A stretch of 64,000 nucleotides of DNA from Bradyrhizobium erythrophlei (GTDB lineage Bacteria; Pseudomonadota; Alphaproteobacteria; Rhizobiales; Xanthobacteraceae). The notes beneath the pieces were generated by a model. It was not told the origin of the DNA. It was given only the letters and a program-made list of their open reading frames with translations, and made no database searches. Numbering within the stretch: position 1 is the stretch's first letter; every line of letters starts with the position of its first letter. This document shows positions 10,083 through 19,139 of the stretch, piece after piece. Both the position numbers and the translations under genes were made by a program. The stretch is from the NCBI RefSeq assembly GCF_900129425.1, contig NZ_LT670817.1:4092001-4156000 (forward strand), read 5' to 3'.

Positions 10083-10877
10083 ATGGCTCGCACAGTCCTC
10101 AAATTCGATAATATCCGGCAGGAGTTTCCTGCTCCCGGAAAGTCGTCTCCGGTCAAGGTCCTTGATGGAATTTCGTTCGATGTCGACGCGGGCAAGTTCG
10201 TTGCAGTGATCGGGCCGAGTGGTTGCGGCAAGAGTACCCTTTTGCAGATGGCGGCGGGGCTGTTGATTCCAACCCACGGCCGGGTTAGCCACCGGGAAAA
10301 GCCCGTTCTGGGTATCAACACGGAGGTCGGCTTCGTTCCCCAGCAGGCCCAACTGTTTCCGTGGAAGACGCTGGTGGAAAACGTGGAGCTGCCGTTGGTG
10401 CTGCGCGGAGTATCGCTGTTCGAGCGCAGGGATCGCGTCGCAAGGGTTCTCGAAGCGGTCGGCCTAACGGGATTTGAAAACTATTACCCAAGTCAACTTT
10501 CGGGCGGAATGCAGAAGCGGGCATCCATTGCCCGCACCCTCGTGTACGGCCCGGACGTCATTCTGATGGACGAGCCGTTTGGCGCGCTGGACGCCCAGAC
10601 GCGAATGGTCATGCAAAGCGATCTTCAATCGCTGTCGCAGAACGCGAGAGCCACGGTGCTGTTCATCACTCACGATATTGCGGAGGCCGTGCTGCTGGCC
10701 GACAATGTGGTGATCATGAGCAACCGGCCGGCCCGGGTTCTGGCCAACGTCGCCATCAACATACCGAGACCCAGAAACGTGTTTGAGGCGTTCCGCAATC
10801 CCGATTTCGATGAGGCATATGACGCCGTCTGGTCGGTTTTCAAATCGCAGGTCGAAATGCGAGGGCACCAGCATTGA
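10083..10877 (+). CDS. NitT/TauT-family ABC transporter ATP-binding protein
   Basis: 264 residues. Walker A GPSGCGKST (about residue 42), Q-loop PQQAQLFPWKTL, signature LSGGMQKR, Walker B VILMDEPFGALD and H-loop THDIAEAV are all present, so it should be an active ATPase. The PQQ..LFPW variant is typical of the SsuB/TauB/NrtD group. Starts 15 bases after the ubiD-like gene and overlaps the permease gene by 4 bases. Confidence 0.94.
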   Translation: MARTVLKFDNIRQEFPAPGKSSPVKVLDGISFDVDAGKFVAVIGPSGCGKSTLLQMAAGLLIPTHGRVSHREKPVLGINTEVGFVPQQAQLFPWKTLVENVELPLVLRGVSLFERRDRVARVLEAVGLTGFENYYPSQLSGGMQKRASIARTLVYGPDVILMDEPFGALDAQTRMVMQSDLQSLSQNARATVLFITHDIAEAVLLADNVVIMSNRPARVLANVAINIPRPRNVFEAFRNPDFDEAYDAVWSVFKSQVEMRGHQH

Positions 10878-11737
10878 AGGCAGAAGCGATGGATGAGCCC
10901 GCAACGATGGACGGCGCGGAGAGGAGTGTCGACCGCGTAGCGCCTAAGCGCCGGTCATGGGTCAAAGCAATTGAGCGTGGAGTTACGGCACTGTTGCCCG
11001 GCATCGTCCTCTTGGCATTTTGGCAGTGGGCGTCCGGCCACCTCATCAAGAAAATCTACATCAGCAAGCCAACCGACGTCGCGTATAGGCTGTATGAACT
11101 CTTTAGTTCCGGGGAAATCTATCCGCATCTTTTGACGACCGGGCAGGAGTTGGTGCTCAGCTATATCATCGGTGTCAGCTCCGGTATTATTGCCGGTTAC
11201 GGTTTGGGTCGCTCACCGCGCCTTGCGAAAATTTTCGAACCCTATGTGATGGCGTTTTATGGCATCCCCAAAATTGCCCTCGCGCCGCTCTTCATCATCT
11301 GGTTCGGGATCGGAATCTGGTCGAAGGTGGCGATTGCCGCCATCATGGTGTTCTTCCTCGTTTTCTACAACGTGTACTCCGGTGTGCGCTCGGTTGACCG
11401 CGAGCTTGTCAATCTGACGTTGGTGATGGGCGCCAATCAGCGGCAGTTGACGTATCACGTGTATCTGCCGGCAACGTCGCCCTATGTTCTGCTGGGCATG
11501 CGTATGGCAATCCCATATGCCGTCATCGGCGTGATCGTCGGAGAATTCACTTCGTCGATGAAGGGACTCGGCTTGTTCATCAACCAGGCGTCGGCGAACT
11601 ACGACCCCGCCGGAGTTTTTGCGGGTATCGTCATCCTGCTGACCTTCGTTGTCGCCGCCAATTATCTGGCGGGGCGCCTGGAGCGACGGTTTCTGCGCTG
11701 GAAGTCACCGCCAGGTCAGGCGCCGAGCGAAATCTAG
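10874..11737 (+). CDS. NitT/TauT-family ABC transporter permease
   Basis: 287 residues from a TTG overlapping the ATPase stop; an ATG at 10889 is an equally possible start. About six hydrophobic helices and the EAA-loop region (MGANQRQLTYHVYLPATSPY, 20 residues) identify a BPD_transp_1 inner-membrane permease. PKIALAPLFIIWFGIGIWSK is typical of the SsuC/TauC group. Completes the importer formed with the genes at 7495 and 10083. Confidence 0.93.
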   Translation: MKAEAMDEPATMDGAERSVDRVAPKRRSWVKAIERGVTALLPGIVLLAFWQWASGHLIKKIYISKPTDVAYRLYELFSSGEIYPHLLTTGQELVLSYIIGVSSGIIAGYGLGRSPRLAKIFEPYVMAFYGIPKIALAPLFIIWFGIGIWSKVAIAAIMVFFLVFYNVYSGVRSVDRELVNLTLVMGANQRQLTYHVYLPATSPYVLLGMRMAIPYAVIGVIVGEFTSSMKGLGLFINQASANYDPAGVFAGIVILLTFVVAANYLAGRLERRFLRWKSPPGQAPSEI

Positions 11738-11763
11738 CAAATCCACGTGCCGATCGCCGCTGG

Positions 11764-12006
11764 GTGGAACACGATCGGATGTGCTATTGCGCTAATGGCG
11801 GCCATCTCAGGAACGTGGCGGCACTGTCCGAACTGGGCGCCAGCATTGCGCCCCCGGTTCCCGCATTCTATGCGAAGCCGGAATCGATCGAAGAGATGGT
11901 AGAACACACCGTGGGTCGGGTGCTGGACTTGTTCGAGATCGATGTGGCCACCGTTCGACGCTGGGGAGAAGATCGGGATCTGCGAGGCCGTCCCGTCAAG
12001 AGCTGA
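11764..12006 (+). pseudogene. UbiX flavin prenyltransferase, C-terminal remnant
   Basis: From about 11790 the frame encodes GGHLRNVAALSELGASIAPP, PVPAFYAKPESIEEMVEHTV and GRVLDLFEIDVATVRRWGE, which is the last third of UbiX-type flavin prenyltransferases (hallmark PPVPAFY, HTVGRVLDLF). The N-terminal FMN-binding two thirds, with the GASG motif, are missing and nothing in the 26 bases after the permease stop supplies them. As UbiX makes the prFMN cofactor of UbiD, its placement beside a ubiD-like gene is meaningful; the ancestral operon probably carried both. As it stands the product should be inactive. Confidence 0.75.
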
Positions 12007-12075
12007 CGGGTCGATGGATGTCTTGCGTGCTTACGCGGTGGCGTCATCGGTACGCGCGATGCTGGAGTTAGACAG

Positions 12076-13791
12076 ATGGATCGTTTCAACCTTGGCAGCC
12101 ATACCAGAATTATTTCGACAGGCTCGCCGGAAGCGCAACGCTGGTTCAACCTGGGCTTAAACTGGTGCTTTGCCTTCAACAAGTCAGAGGGCGTCAAATG
12201 CTTTCGAAAGGCCCTCGAATTCGATCGCGAATGCGTCATGGCTCATTGGGGTATCGCCTATGGTTGCGGGCCTTTTTACAACATGACGTGGCGTGACCAC
12301 AGCGAGGAAGAAGCCAATGCCGCGACCGGCATCGCCTACGAACATATCCAGATAGCGCGCGCCCTGACACACCGGGCGACGGTGCTCGAAAATTGGCTGG
12401 TCGAGTCGCTGGCCTGCCGCGTTCAGAGGCCACATTCGGTTCCGCCGGAAGAGTTTGATCGTTGGGACGACGACTACGCCGCGGAGTTGCGCAGAGTCTA
12501 TCACCAGCATCGGGACGATCACGATGTGGTGGTGCTTTTTGTTGAAGCCCTGATCATGCGGACGCCGAGACGCTTGTGGAATGTCAAAACCGGATTGGCG
12601 GCAAGAAATTCCGACGTGATCGAAGCCCTCGAAGTCTGCGAGCGCGCAATCGACGCGGCCGAACGACAAGGGAAGAACAAGCATCCGGCGCTGTTCCATC
12701 TGCATATCCATATTCTTGAAATGTCGAATGAGCCGGAACGCGCGGAGACCTCGGCGGTCGCACTCGCCACGATGTGTCCGGACGCTGGCCACATGAACCA
12801 TATGCCGGGGCATGTTTATGTCCTGTGCGGGCAGTACCGGAAGGCGCAGATCGCCAGCGAAAAGGCGATAGCAGCAAACGACAAATATCTCGCTTACGCC
12901 GGTGCCCTCACTCCATACACCACGGCTTGCGCGCACGATCTCCTGTTGATGATGCACGCCAGCATGTTCATGGGCAGATTCGGGGACTCGATCGCAGCGG
13001 CGAATAAACTGCGCGGCATGCTGACGAAAGAGGTTCTCGGCGTGAAGGGCCGGCCCAAATTCTCGACGAGTCTCGAAGGCTACTATTCGATGAGCGGGCA
13101 CGTGTTGGTGCGTTTCGGACGCTGGCAGGAAATCATCGACACGCCATTGCCGGACGACCCTGAGCTGTATCTGGTTTCGACAGCGATGCACCATTATGCC
13201 AAAGGCATCGCTCACGCCTCACTCAAGCGTTTCGACGCCGCCGACCGCGAACGAAAGCTGTTTCACGACAGTTTGAGACGTATCCCGCCGGACCGAAAAG
13301 TCTTCAATAACAGCGCCCAGAGCATATTGGCGGTGGGCGAGAAGATGCTCGATGGCGAACTCGAATACCACAAAGGCAATCACGAAGTTGGCTACGCCCG
13401 TCTGCGGGAAGCCGTCGATAGAGACGATAACCTGGAATACATCGAGCCCTGGGCGTGGATGCATCCGCCGAGGCATGCGCTTGCAGCTCTGCTGGCCGAA
13501 CAGGGCCATTACGGCGAGGCGGAGGCGGTCTGTCGCGACGATTTGGGCTTGAGCGGTCGAATTCAACGGTGTGCGCGGCACCCGGATAACGTCTGGGCGC
13601 TGCATGGTCTGGCGGAATGTCTGCAGCGGCGGTGCGAGGTGGAGGAATTGGCCGATGTGCAAAGAAGGCTTGCGCCTGCGATGGCCCTTGCGGATGTGCC
13701 AATCATGTCTTCGTGCATGTGTCGGACGGCGGTTCGGATCGAGAAGTCGGGCTGTTGTTGCGCCGGCGGGATGGACGCAACTGACCGCTAG
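12076..13791 (+). CDS. TPR-repeat protein, TTC38-like
   Basis: 571 residues with helical repeats across most of the length. The N-terminal pattern QRWFNLGLNWCFAFNKSEGV, then CFRKALEFDRECVMAHWGIA and GPFYNMTW, is a recognisable start shared by a bacterial TPR family related to eukaryotic TTC38. MPGHVYVLCGQYRKA and LHIHILEMSNEPERA are further repeat units. No signal peptide is evident, so it is likely cytoplasmic. It follows the UbiX remnant on the same strand by 69 bases and may belong to the same transcript. Function unknown; the C-terminal CRTAVRIEKSGCCCAGG is Cys-rich and may be a drifted tail. Confidence 0.75.
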   Translation: MDRFNLGSHTRIISTGSPEAQRWFNLGLNWCFAFNKSEGVKCFRKALEFDRECVMAHWGIAYGCGPFYNMTWRDHSEEEANAATGIAYEHIQIARALTHRATVLENWLVESLACRVQRPHSVPPEEFDRWDDDYAAELRRVYHQHRDDHDVVVLFVEALIMRTPRRLWNVKTGLAARNSDVIEALEVCERAIDAAERQGKNKHPALFHLHIHILEMSNEPERAETSAVALATMCPDAGHMNHMPGHVYVLCGQYRKAQIASEKAIAANDKYLAYAGALTPYTTACAHDLLLMMHASMFMGRFGDSIAAANKLRGMLTKEVLGVKGRPKFSTSLEGYYSMSGHVLVRFGRWQEIIDTPLPDDPELYLVSTAMHHYAKGIAHASLKRFDAADRERKLFHDSLRRIPPDRKVFNNSAQSILAVGEKMLDGELEYHKGNHEVGYARLREAVDRDDNLEYIEPWAWMHPPRHALAALLAEQGHYGEAEAVCRDDLGLSGRIQRCARHPDNVWALHGLAECLQRRCEVEELADVQRRLAPAMALADVPIMSSCMCRTAVRIEKSGCCCAGGMDATDR

Positions 13792-14102
13792 AGTCGGTCC
13801 TTGACAGATATGCTTCTATATAAACGCGTCCGTCTCCCGCCTCGAACGCGGGGCCGTGAGTTGACTGACAGCAAACAGCAAAATGAGTCAGTTGGCTGAT
13901 GGGTGAGAAAGGCGGAAAAGCCTTCCTTTTGCTGAATGGCCGCCTTTTGCAGCCAAAGCGGACCCATCGGCCGATCGGGTGAATGTCCGCCGTTCAGGGC
14001 ATAGGCGCCCATTGGTGTTCCATGACATCTGATTTGTTTGTCATTCAAAGGCTTTCGTTGAGTTGTTGTCTAGAACAGTTGTGCGGACGCCATCGCGATG
14101 CG
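13792..14102. other. Intergenic, convergent 3' ends
   Basis: Lies between the ends of the TPR gene and the aldehyde dehydrogenase gene. It holds a weak hairpin near 13909-13926 (AAGGC / GCCTT) followed by CCTTTT, a possible terminator. I see no gene. Confidence 0.4.
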
Positions 14103-15668
14103 TCATAGCGCATCGAACCTAACGCCTTGGGCGAGCGGCAGCGTGCGGCCATAGTTGATCGTGTTGGTGGCGCGGCGCATGTAGGCTTTCCATGCGTCCG
14201 ACCCGGATTCACGCCCGCCGCCGGTTTCCTTCTCGCCGCCGAATGCGCCGCCGATTTCTGCGCCCGAGGGGCCGATGTTCACATTGGCGATCCCGCAATC
14301 GGAGCCGCGCGCCGACAGGAAGGCTTCAGCCTCGCGCAGATCATTGGTGAAGATCGAAGACGACAGGCCCTGCGGAACGGCGTTGTGCAATTCGATCACG
14401 GCATCGAAGTCGCTGTATTTGATGACATAGAGGATCGGCGCAAAGGTCTCACGTTCGACCGGTCCGGTCTGTCCATCGATCTCGACCAGCGCCGGGCGGA
14501 CATAGAAAGCCGCATGCGCGCCGGCGACGGTGACACGGTCGCCGCCGACAATGGCGGCACCCGCGGCGTTGGCTTCGCCGAGGGCGCGCTGCATCGATTC
14601 GTAAGCGTGGCCGTCAATGAGAGGGCCGACCAGATTGCCGGTGAGGGGATTGCCGACCGAGACGGACGCGTAGACCTTCTTCAGGCGCGGCACGAAGCTG
14701 TCGTAGATGCTCTCGTGAACGAAGAGGCGGCGCAGGCTGGTGCAGCGCTGGCCGGCCGTGCCCATTGCCGCGAAGGCGACGCCGCGCAGCGTCAGGTCGA
14801 GATCGGCTGTCGGCGTGACCACCGCCGCGTTGTTGCCGCCGAGTTCCAGAATGGCACGGGCAAAGCGCTGCGCGAGCTTCGGAGCGACGTCGCGTCCCAT
14901 GGCGGTCGAACCGGTCGCCGAGACCAGGGGAACCCTGGGGTTGTTGACGAGGGCCTCACCGATCTCGCGCCCTCCGACCAGCACCGCGGACAACCCGTCG
15001 GGCGCCGAGCCGCCATCGGCCTTGAAACGCCTCAGAGCGCGTCCGAACAGCGCGTCCGCCGCCAAGGCGGTGAGAGGAGTCTTCTCCGACGGCTTCCAGA
15101 CGACGCTGTTGCCGCAGACCAGTGCCAGCGCGGCATTCCATGACCAGACCGCGACCGGGAAATTAAACGCCGAGATGATGCCGGCGACGCCGAGCGGATG
15201 CCAGGTCTCTGCCATGCGGTGCTCGTGGCGTTCGGTGGCGATCGTCAAACCGTAGAGCTGGCGGGAAAGCCCCACGGCGTAGTCGCAAATGTCGATCATC
15301 TCCTGGACTTCGCCGAGACCTTCGGACTCGATCTTGCCGGCCTCGACGGAAACGAGCCGGCCGAGCGCGCGTTTGTTGCTGCGCAGCTCTTTGCCAAGCA
15401 GCCGCACCAGTTCACCGCGCTTGGGACTTGGGATCAGGCGCCATTCGAGGAAAGCCGCATGAGCCTTTTCGATGGTCGAGGTCGCGCCGGCGGCATCGAC
15501 CTCCCTGACATGCGCCACGGTTTCGCCGGTGATCGGGGTCTTCGCAACCAGCGTGCCACCGGTATAGCTGACGGGTTCGACACCGAGCTCAACCAGCAGC
15601 GCGTCGACCTCGGCGTTGAGCGAGAGGTTTCCGGCCTGGGCGGATGGTTTGATCGTATTGACTGACAT
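14103..15668 (-). CDS. amaB: Aldehyde dehydrogenase, ALDH7 type (L-piperidine-6-carboxylate / alpha-aminoadipic semialdehyde dehydrogenase)
   Basis: Oxidises alpha-aminoadipic semialdehyde (in equilibrium with piperidine-6-carboxylate) to alpha-aminoadipate with NAD+, in lysine and pipecolate degradation. 521 residues. ALDH landmarks: ISAFNFPVAVWSWNAALALV, WKPSEKTPLTA, LELGGNNAAVV with the catalytic Glu, GTAGQRCTSLRR with the catalytic Cys, and ETFAPILYVIKY. NIGPSGAEIGGAFGGEKETG near the C-terminus is typical of ALDH7. Start ATG 15668 gives a standard N-terminus. Monocistronic as far as I can see. The symbol is by family; other ALDH7 substrates remain possible. Confidence 0.85.
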   Translation of the reverse strand: MSVNTIKPSAQAGNLSLNAEVDALLVELGVEPVSYTGGTLVAKTPITGETVAHVREVDAAGATSTIEKAHAAFLEWRLIPSPKRGELVRLLGKELRSNKRALGRLVSVEAGKIESEGLGEVQEMIDICDYAVGLSRQLYGLTIATERHEHRMAETWHPLGVAGIISAFNFPVAVWSWNAALALVCGNSVVWKPSEKTPLTALAADALFGRALRRFKADGGSAPDGLSAVLVGGREIGEALVNNPRVPLVSATGSTAMGRDVAPKLAQRFARAILELGGNNAAVVTPTADLDLTLRGVAFAAMGTAGQRCTSLRRLFVHESIYDSFVPRLKKVYASVSVGNPLTGNLVGPLIDGHAYESMQRALGEANAAGAAIVGGDRVTVAGAHAAFYVRPALVEIDGQTGPVERETFAPILYVIKYSDFDAVIELHNAVPQGLSSSIFTNDLREAEAFLSARGSDCGIANVNIGPSGAEIGGAFGGEKETGGGRESGSDAWKAYMRRATNTINYGRTLPLAQGVRFDAL

Positions 15669-15938
15669 GAGGGGCTCTTTCCAAGCGCTCGCGTTAATTT
15701 CAGAGGGGCTGCTGTCAGCGGTTGGCTGGAGACTTCACGATCGTTCTCCGTCAGGCGCTGGCCTTGAAGGCGATCTGCGGCGACCCTAGCCGGATCAGCG
15801 CCTGCTCCAAAGAGGCGCTTTCCGAGAAAGGCGGGTGCGGCTGGACCAAGCCTTAGCTGGAGTGAAGCCGACTTGTCTGCCAATGCAAGGAGCATTCGAT
15901 CCGCGCCGGCCGCGCCAATCAAAGAAACGCCAAGCGCT

Positions 15939-16114
15939 CTAGTCTTCGTCCGCTCGCGCACGACCGGCGGTTCGTCGGCACGGTCGTCTTCCTCTTCGTC
16001 CTCGTCCTCTTCGTCTTCATCAGGATCTCGGGGCGGCATCGTGTTGCCCATGATCACCAAGGAACTCCAGTCGATCAACCTGGTGGAAAATGCCTCGGGG
16101 ATGTGTGGGGTCAT
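15939..16114 (-). pseudogene. Small acidic Bradyrhizobium-type protein with a lost stop codon
   Basis: The frame starts MTPHIPEAFSTRLIDWSSLV, continues through PPRDPDEDEEDEDEEEDDR, and reaches DEPPVVRE, the pattern of a short acidic protein I associate with Bradyrhizobium and relatives, which ends in a PDED-like tail. Adding one C after VVRE (near 15949-15954) restores PDED followed by TAG at 15939-15941, giving about 58 residues. In the sequence as given the missing base sends translation on to 15434, inside the aldehyde dehydrogenase gene, adding about 170 composition-biased residues. Either a recent frameshift or a base-call error. Confidence 0.6.
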
Positions 16115-16675
16115 GTTGTAGCTCCTCGGGTGTGGACCCTAGGGGATTTTACCCCTTCTGCTGTCATTCGGCATGCAAATTTGACCCCCTTAGCCAGGGG
16201 ATCGGTCGATCGAAGTGATTAGTTTCGGACCGGAAGCGCTCGATGGCGCACTATCTTGGATTTCCTGCGACATCACGGGTGTAACGGGCGGTTATGCTGC
16301 ACGGCCGCTTCGGGATCAAGAGCCGACGTTGTGGTCCGCTCTGCTGCCAAAAGCAGTCGGTCGAGGAATGTCCGGGTTGGGGGTCACAAGCGGACGTGGC
16401 ACCCGTTCAAAAGCATGTCCCCTCAAGAGCAGACATCTCTCATCGCGGTCCCGCAACCGCACCTCTGTCGTATTGAGGAAGATCAAAGCGCCTCGCTATC
16501 GAGCGGTTAGGTTTTGCTGAGCGTACCACCGAGCGGCGGTCCCAAAGGCGCTGTTGCGGAGTTATGCGCGGGAGCCACCCGCCCCCTCTTTTCTTTAGGT
16601 CCCGCCTCTTATCCTGCCGCAGTGGCATGTGCGGCTCCGCTTAGCAGCAGGGCCGGCTCTTTTTGCCACAAGGCA
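16115..16675. other. Intergenic, no gene supported
   Basis: A 560-base stretch between the small acidic protein and the GcrA-like relic. It contains AATGTCCGGGTTGGGGGTCA, a phrase I associate with repeated intergenic DNA in Bradyrhizobium. Open frames here have no family features. Confidence 0.4.
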
Positions 16676-17013
16676 TCATCGAAGCAGTCGCGCCGTGTTA
16701 GCCGCGGCCTCAGCCAACATTGCATTCAACTGTGACTTGGTGAGTTCCTTAGGCTGCCTCACTATTGGCTTACGCGTAGACACAACCTTATGAAACGGGC
16801 GAGCACAGGCCGCCAACAGCGCTGGCTTTCGCTTCGGCACCGACACGATCTTGGGTTTGGCGGTGGGCGGTTTGCGGCCGCGCTTCAAGCCCATGCGCAG
16901 CAACTTGGCGCACACCGCTTGCGGCTGTGCCCTAGTCGAATGGCGATCTGCGCGGCGCTGTGGCCGCCGGCCCAGAGTTTTTTGAGAAGTGCAATGCTGG
17001 CGGCATCCCACAT
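16676..17013 (-). pseudogene. GcrA-like cell-cycle regulator, frameshifted
   Basis: From ATG 17011-17013 the minus strand encodes MWDAASIALLKKLWAGGHSA followed by AQIAIRLGHSR, a GcrA-type N-terminal helix-turn-helix. The frame then breaks: adding one base in the AAGCG at 16916-16920 restores NAVCAKLLRMGLKRGRKPP and continues to a TGA at 16676 with a basic tail and ANTARLLR. GcrA binds sigma-70 and methylated promoters to drive cell-cycle genes in alphaproteobacteria. This is a short, divergent extra copy; with the frameshift it would not be functional. A sequencing error cannot be excluded. Confidence 0.65.
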
Positions 17014-17081
17014 GTGGAGTCACCTTACACCTAACGGGCGAAAAATCGCAACTCACCTCTTAAAGCGCATCCGGCGCGGGG

Positions 17082-17345
17082 CTACTTCGCCCTCGTTGCA
17101 TCTGAGGCGAACGAATGTGCCATCCCTTGAACTTCATCTGATCGGTAGTCGCCGATGTCGCCAGAGGGGCCCGCATGGCGAATATTGTCCGGCTCCGGTG
17201 ACACGGGACCAAACCGTTTTATGTCGTTGGGATCGACAAGGCGATAGAAAGTGTAAAAGCTCCGCGTGGGTTCGAATAGAACTGTTACGCTGCTCTCAAA
17301 AACCTCCACCACTGTGAAGTCATCTTCGGTCGGATGCTCCATCAT
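17082..17345 (-). CDS. Small hypothetical protein
   Basis: 87 residues from the ATG at 17343-17345, chosen because AGGAG lies 6 bases upstream; eight further codons are open before it. The sequence EDDFTVVEVFESSVTVLFEP then FYRLVDPNDIKRFGPVSPEP and the late DEVQGMAHSFA resemble a conserved Bradyrhizobium hypothetical protein. No transmembrane segment, signal peptide or known domain is visible. Function unknown. It faces the same way as the GcrA-like relic, 68 bases upstream of it. Confidence 0.55.
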   Translation of the reverse strand: MMEHPTEDDFTVVEVFESSVTVLFEPTRSFYTFYRLVDPNDIKRFGPVSPEPDNIRHAGPSGDIGDYRSDEVQGMAHSFASDATRAK

Positions 17346-17574
17346 CTGCTGCTCCTGCCTTTGGGACAATAGCGCGCGTCACGGCCTCAATCACACCAAT
17401 CCATCCGATCACGCGGCAGCGAAGCCAAAATATTTTCGCCCGCGATCAATATGGAACGGCCGCTTCTGGCGCAAAGCGGACGACCAACGGTAAATCGACG
17501 CCGGACCGCGAAATGGACGCCCGTGGCCAGGGTCGTCGCGTAGCATCGTTATGCTTGTGAGCTCATCGCCTGCA

Positions 17575-17769
17575 CTATTCTTTGCACGTCTGCTTGGCCC
17601 GCGCGTCGAATCTGGCTACCGGCCTGTTCGTCTGCCAAAGCTCCACATCGTGTCTGTCGACGAGCCGCCTGGCGGATTTGATGGCGGATTCATCATCAAT
17701 ACAATCCAATTGAACCACACCAATGGTTCGGTCGTGTAGCCCAACGATATATGCACAATAGACCGGCAT
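17575..17769 (-). CDS. Small hypothetical protein, paralogue of the one at 29965
   Basis: 64 residues: MPVYCAYIVGLHDRTIGVVQ, LDCIDDESAIKSARRLVDRH, DVELWQTNRPVARFD. The pattern YxAYxVG..G...L.C.DD..AI..A..L.D.HDVELW also occurs in the protein at 29965-30144, so the two are paralogues. Proteins of this shape are common in Bradyrhizobium. Function unknown. The last few residues (KQTCKE) look drifted. Confidence 0.6.
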   Translation of the reverse strand: MPVYCAYIVGLHDRTIGVVQLDCIDDESAIKSARRLVDRHDVELWQTNRPVARFDARAKQTCKE

Positions 17770-18188
17770 CTTGGCCTCCAGGTAACGCGAAATGCTTCAT
17801 TGGCGAACTTCCGGAATTCCTACGCGCAGGACGATACGAAGACGTCAACTGCGCGATCAGGAGGCCGGGCCATTCGTCGGAGGCGCACCACGATCGGTGA
17901 ATGCTTGCCGGAAGATGTCCGCGAGAGTGTGTGGATTCGAGGGGATTCGCCTAGTCCTTTTCTAAAAGCGGAATATTGCCCTCCAACCGCAGATATCCCT
18001 CCGGTGTAGCTTCGGGCGAAGGCCATGCTCATGGCGATCTTATGCGGCTCATATGAAACCGAGGCTGCGGCGCTCTCGAAATTAAATTTCGTCAGGAAGA
18101 TATTGGTCCATGTGAGTCAAGCAATCTCGCATGAAACGCCGTCTGCAGACCGACGAGTGGGCGAGAACGAACGAAAACAGGTGATGCT

Positions 18189-18632
18189 ATGTCTTCTCCT
18201 CAGATTGCCACTGGCGACAGAATTGTTGATCCGATGATCGCGCTCGCGGGCTGCTCAAAGCGCCAGCGCGTCGTGGTAGTCGGCTCGAAGGGTATGGAAC
18301 TGATGCTGGAGTTACACCGGCGTGGATATTTGCTGGCGGCAGCGGCGGGCAATTGTGGCCGTCCAACCGGTCAGTACCATGTTGCGCTTGTGGATTGGCG
18401 GCGACGCACGCTTCACGCGCTTGAGCCGACGATGGACTGGCTGATGAATTTCCTCGGCCCTCGCGCTGTGCTGGTGGTTTGGGTTGACGCACAGAAACCA
18501 GCAGCGAACGACAGCCTTCGCGCGTCAGTGACGAAACGTGGCTTCGTGATCGTGCGCGGTGCCGTGCATGAATGCGGTTGCGCGCTTTTGGCGCGACGAT
18601 CGCAGGACTATCCGGTCCAAAAGGCGGCGTAG
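18189..18632 (+). CDS. Conserved hypothetical protein
   Basis: 147 residues. A central block RQRVVVVGSKGMELMLELHR, then AGNCGRPTGQYHVALVDWRR and ALEPTMDWLMNFLGPRAVLV, looks like a small alpha/beta (Rossmann-like) protein with a VVGSKG loop and an acidic VALVDW strand end, reminiscent of a truncated SAM-dependent methyltransferase fold. That reading is only an inference; I know the sequence type as a Bradyrhizobium hypothetical. The C-terminus has a CGC motif. Followed after 44 bases by a second small gene on the same strand. Confidence 0.6.
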   Translation: MSSPQIATGDRIVDPMIALAGCSKRQRVVVVGSKGMELMLELHRRGYLLAAAAGNCGRPTGQYHVALVDWRRRTLHALEPTMDWLMNFLGPRAVLVVWVDAQKPAANDSLRASVTKRGFVIVRGAVHECGCALLARRSQDYPVQKAA

Positions 18633-18676
18633 CGCGCGCCAACCGATGATCGGAATAGCCTCAAAAGGAAATCCAG

Positions 18677-18868
18677 ATGGCCAAGCCGAAGGCACGACGT
18701 GCCATTATTCGCGGGTGGATGGCACTTGCGCCCGAGAAACGGCAATCGGGCCAGCAGACACTGGCTTTTGCAAAAGCCGCGATCCAACGGCATAGCCTGC
18801 CGCGCAGCCGCCGAACGCCGCACGACGTGATCATTGGATGGCTGCGGCCACGCACCGGACGACCCTGA
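18677..18868 (+). CDS. Small basic hypothetical protein
   Basis: 63 residues, strongly basic: MAKPKARRAIIRGWMALAPE, then QTLAFAKAAIQRHSLPRSRR and PHDVIIGWLRPRTGRP. The start has AAAGGAA upstream at a suitable distance. I recognise the type from Bradyrhizobium, where it is uncharacterised. Probably co-transcribed with the gene at 18189. Confidence 0.6.
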   Translation: MAKPKARRAIIRGWMALAPEKRQSGQQTLAFAKAAIQRHSLPRSRRTPHDVIIGWLRPRTGRP

Positions 18869-18907
18869 TCTGAGGCAAGAGGTCACCCGGAGGCTGCGCA
18901 AGCCTAC

Positions 18908-19130
18908 CTAGCACGGTGCCCCGGCAAGCTTTCCCACTCTGGAAAGCAGTAGCTTTAAGATCGGGGAATTATTCGACTTGTGGTAGGCGATGACAAGGTC
19001 AAGTGTGGGCACTTCCCCCTTCACCGGACGGGTGGTTATTGACTCGGGCAGATAACGTCTTGTGTAAGCCGGTAACAGCATAGCAGCGCGCATCGCTTTT
19101 GTCCGAGAGCTGGATGAGGGAAATCTGCCT
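18908..19130 (-). pseudogene. LysR-type regulator, C-terminal fragment
   Basis: About 70 codons ending at TAG 18908 read AMRAAMLLPAYTRRYLPESI, then VPTLDLVIAYHKSNNSPILK and LLLSRVGKL. This is the last part of a LysR substrate-binding domain (the L.LAYHK..NSP.L..F/L ending). The DNA-binding helix-turn-helix and most of the effector domain are missing. Upstream of the fragment the sequence changes into extragenic palindromes, so the gene appears to have been cut by a repeat-associated deletion. Confidence 0.55.
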
Positions 19131-19139
19131 GTCCAGTTC

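Noticed and set aside
9255..10352. 365-codon minus-strand frame across ubiD and the ATPase gene
   Set aside because: Antisense shadow without family motifs or SD.
17820..18032. Possible small genes on either strand between 17770 and 18188
   Set aside because: Both frames have ordinary composition but no family pattern or good SD; not enough to call.
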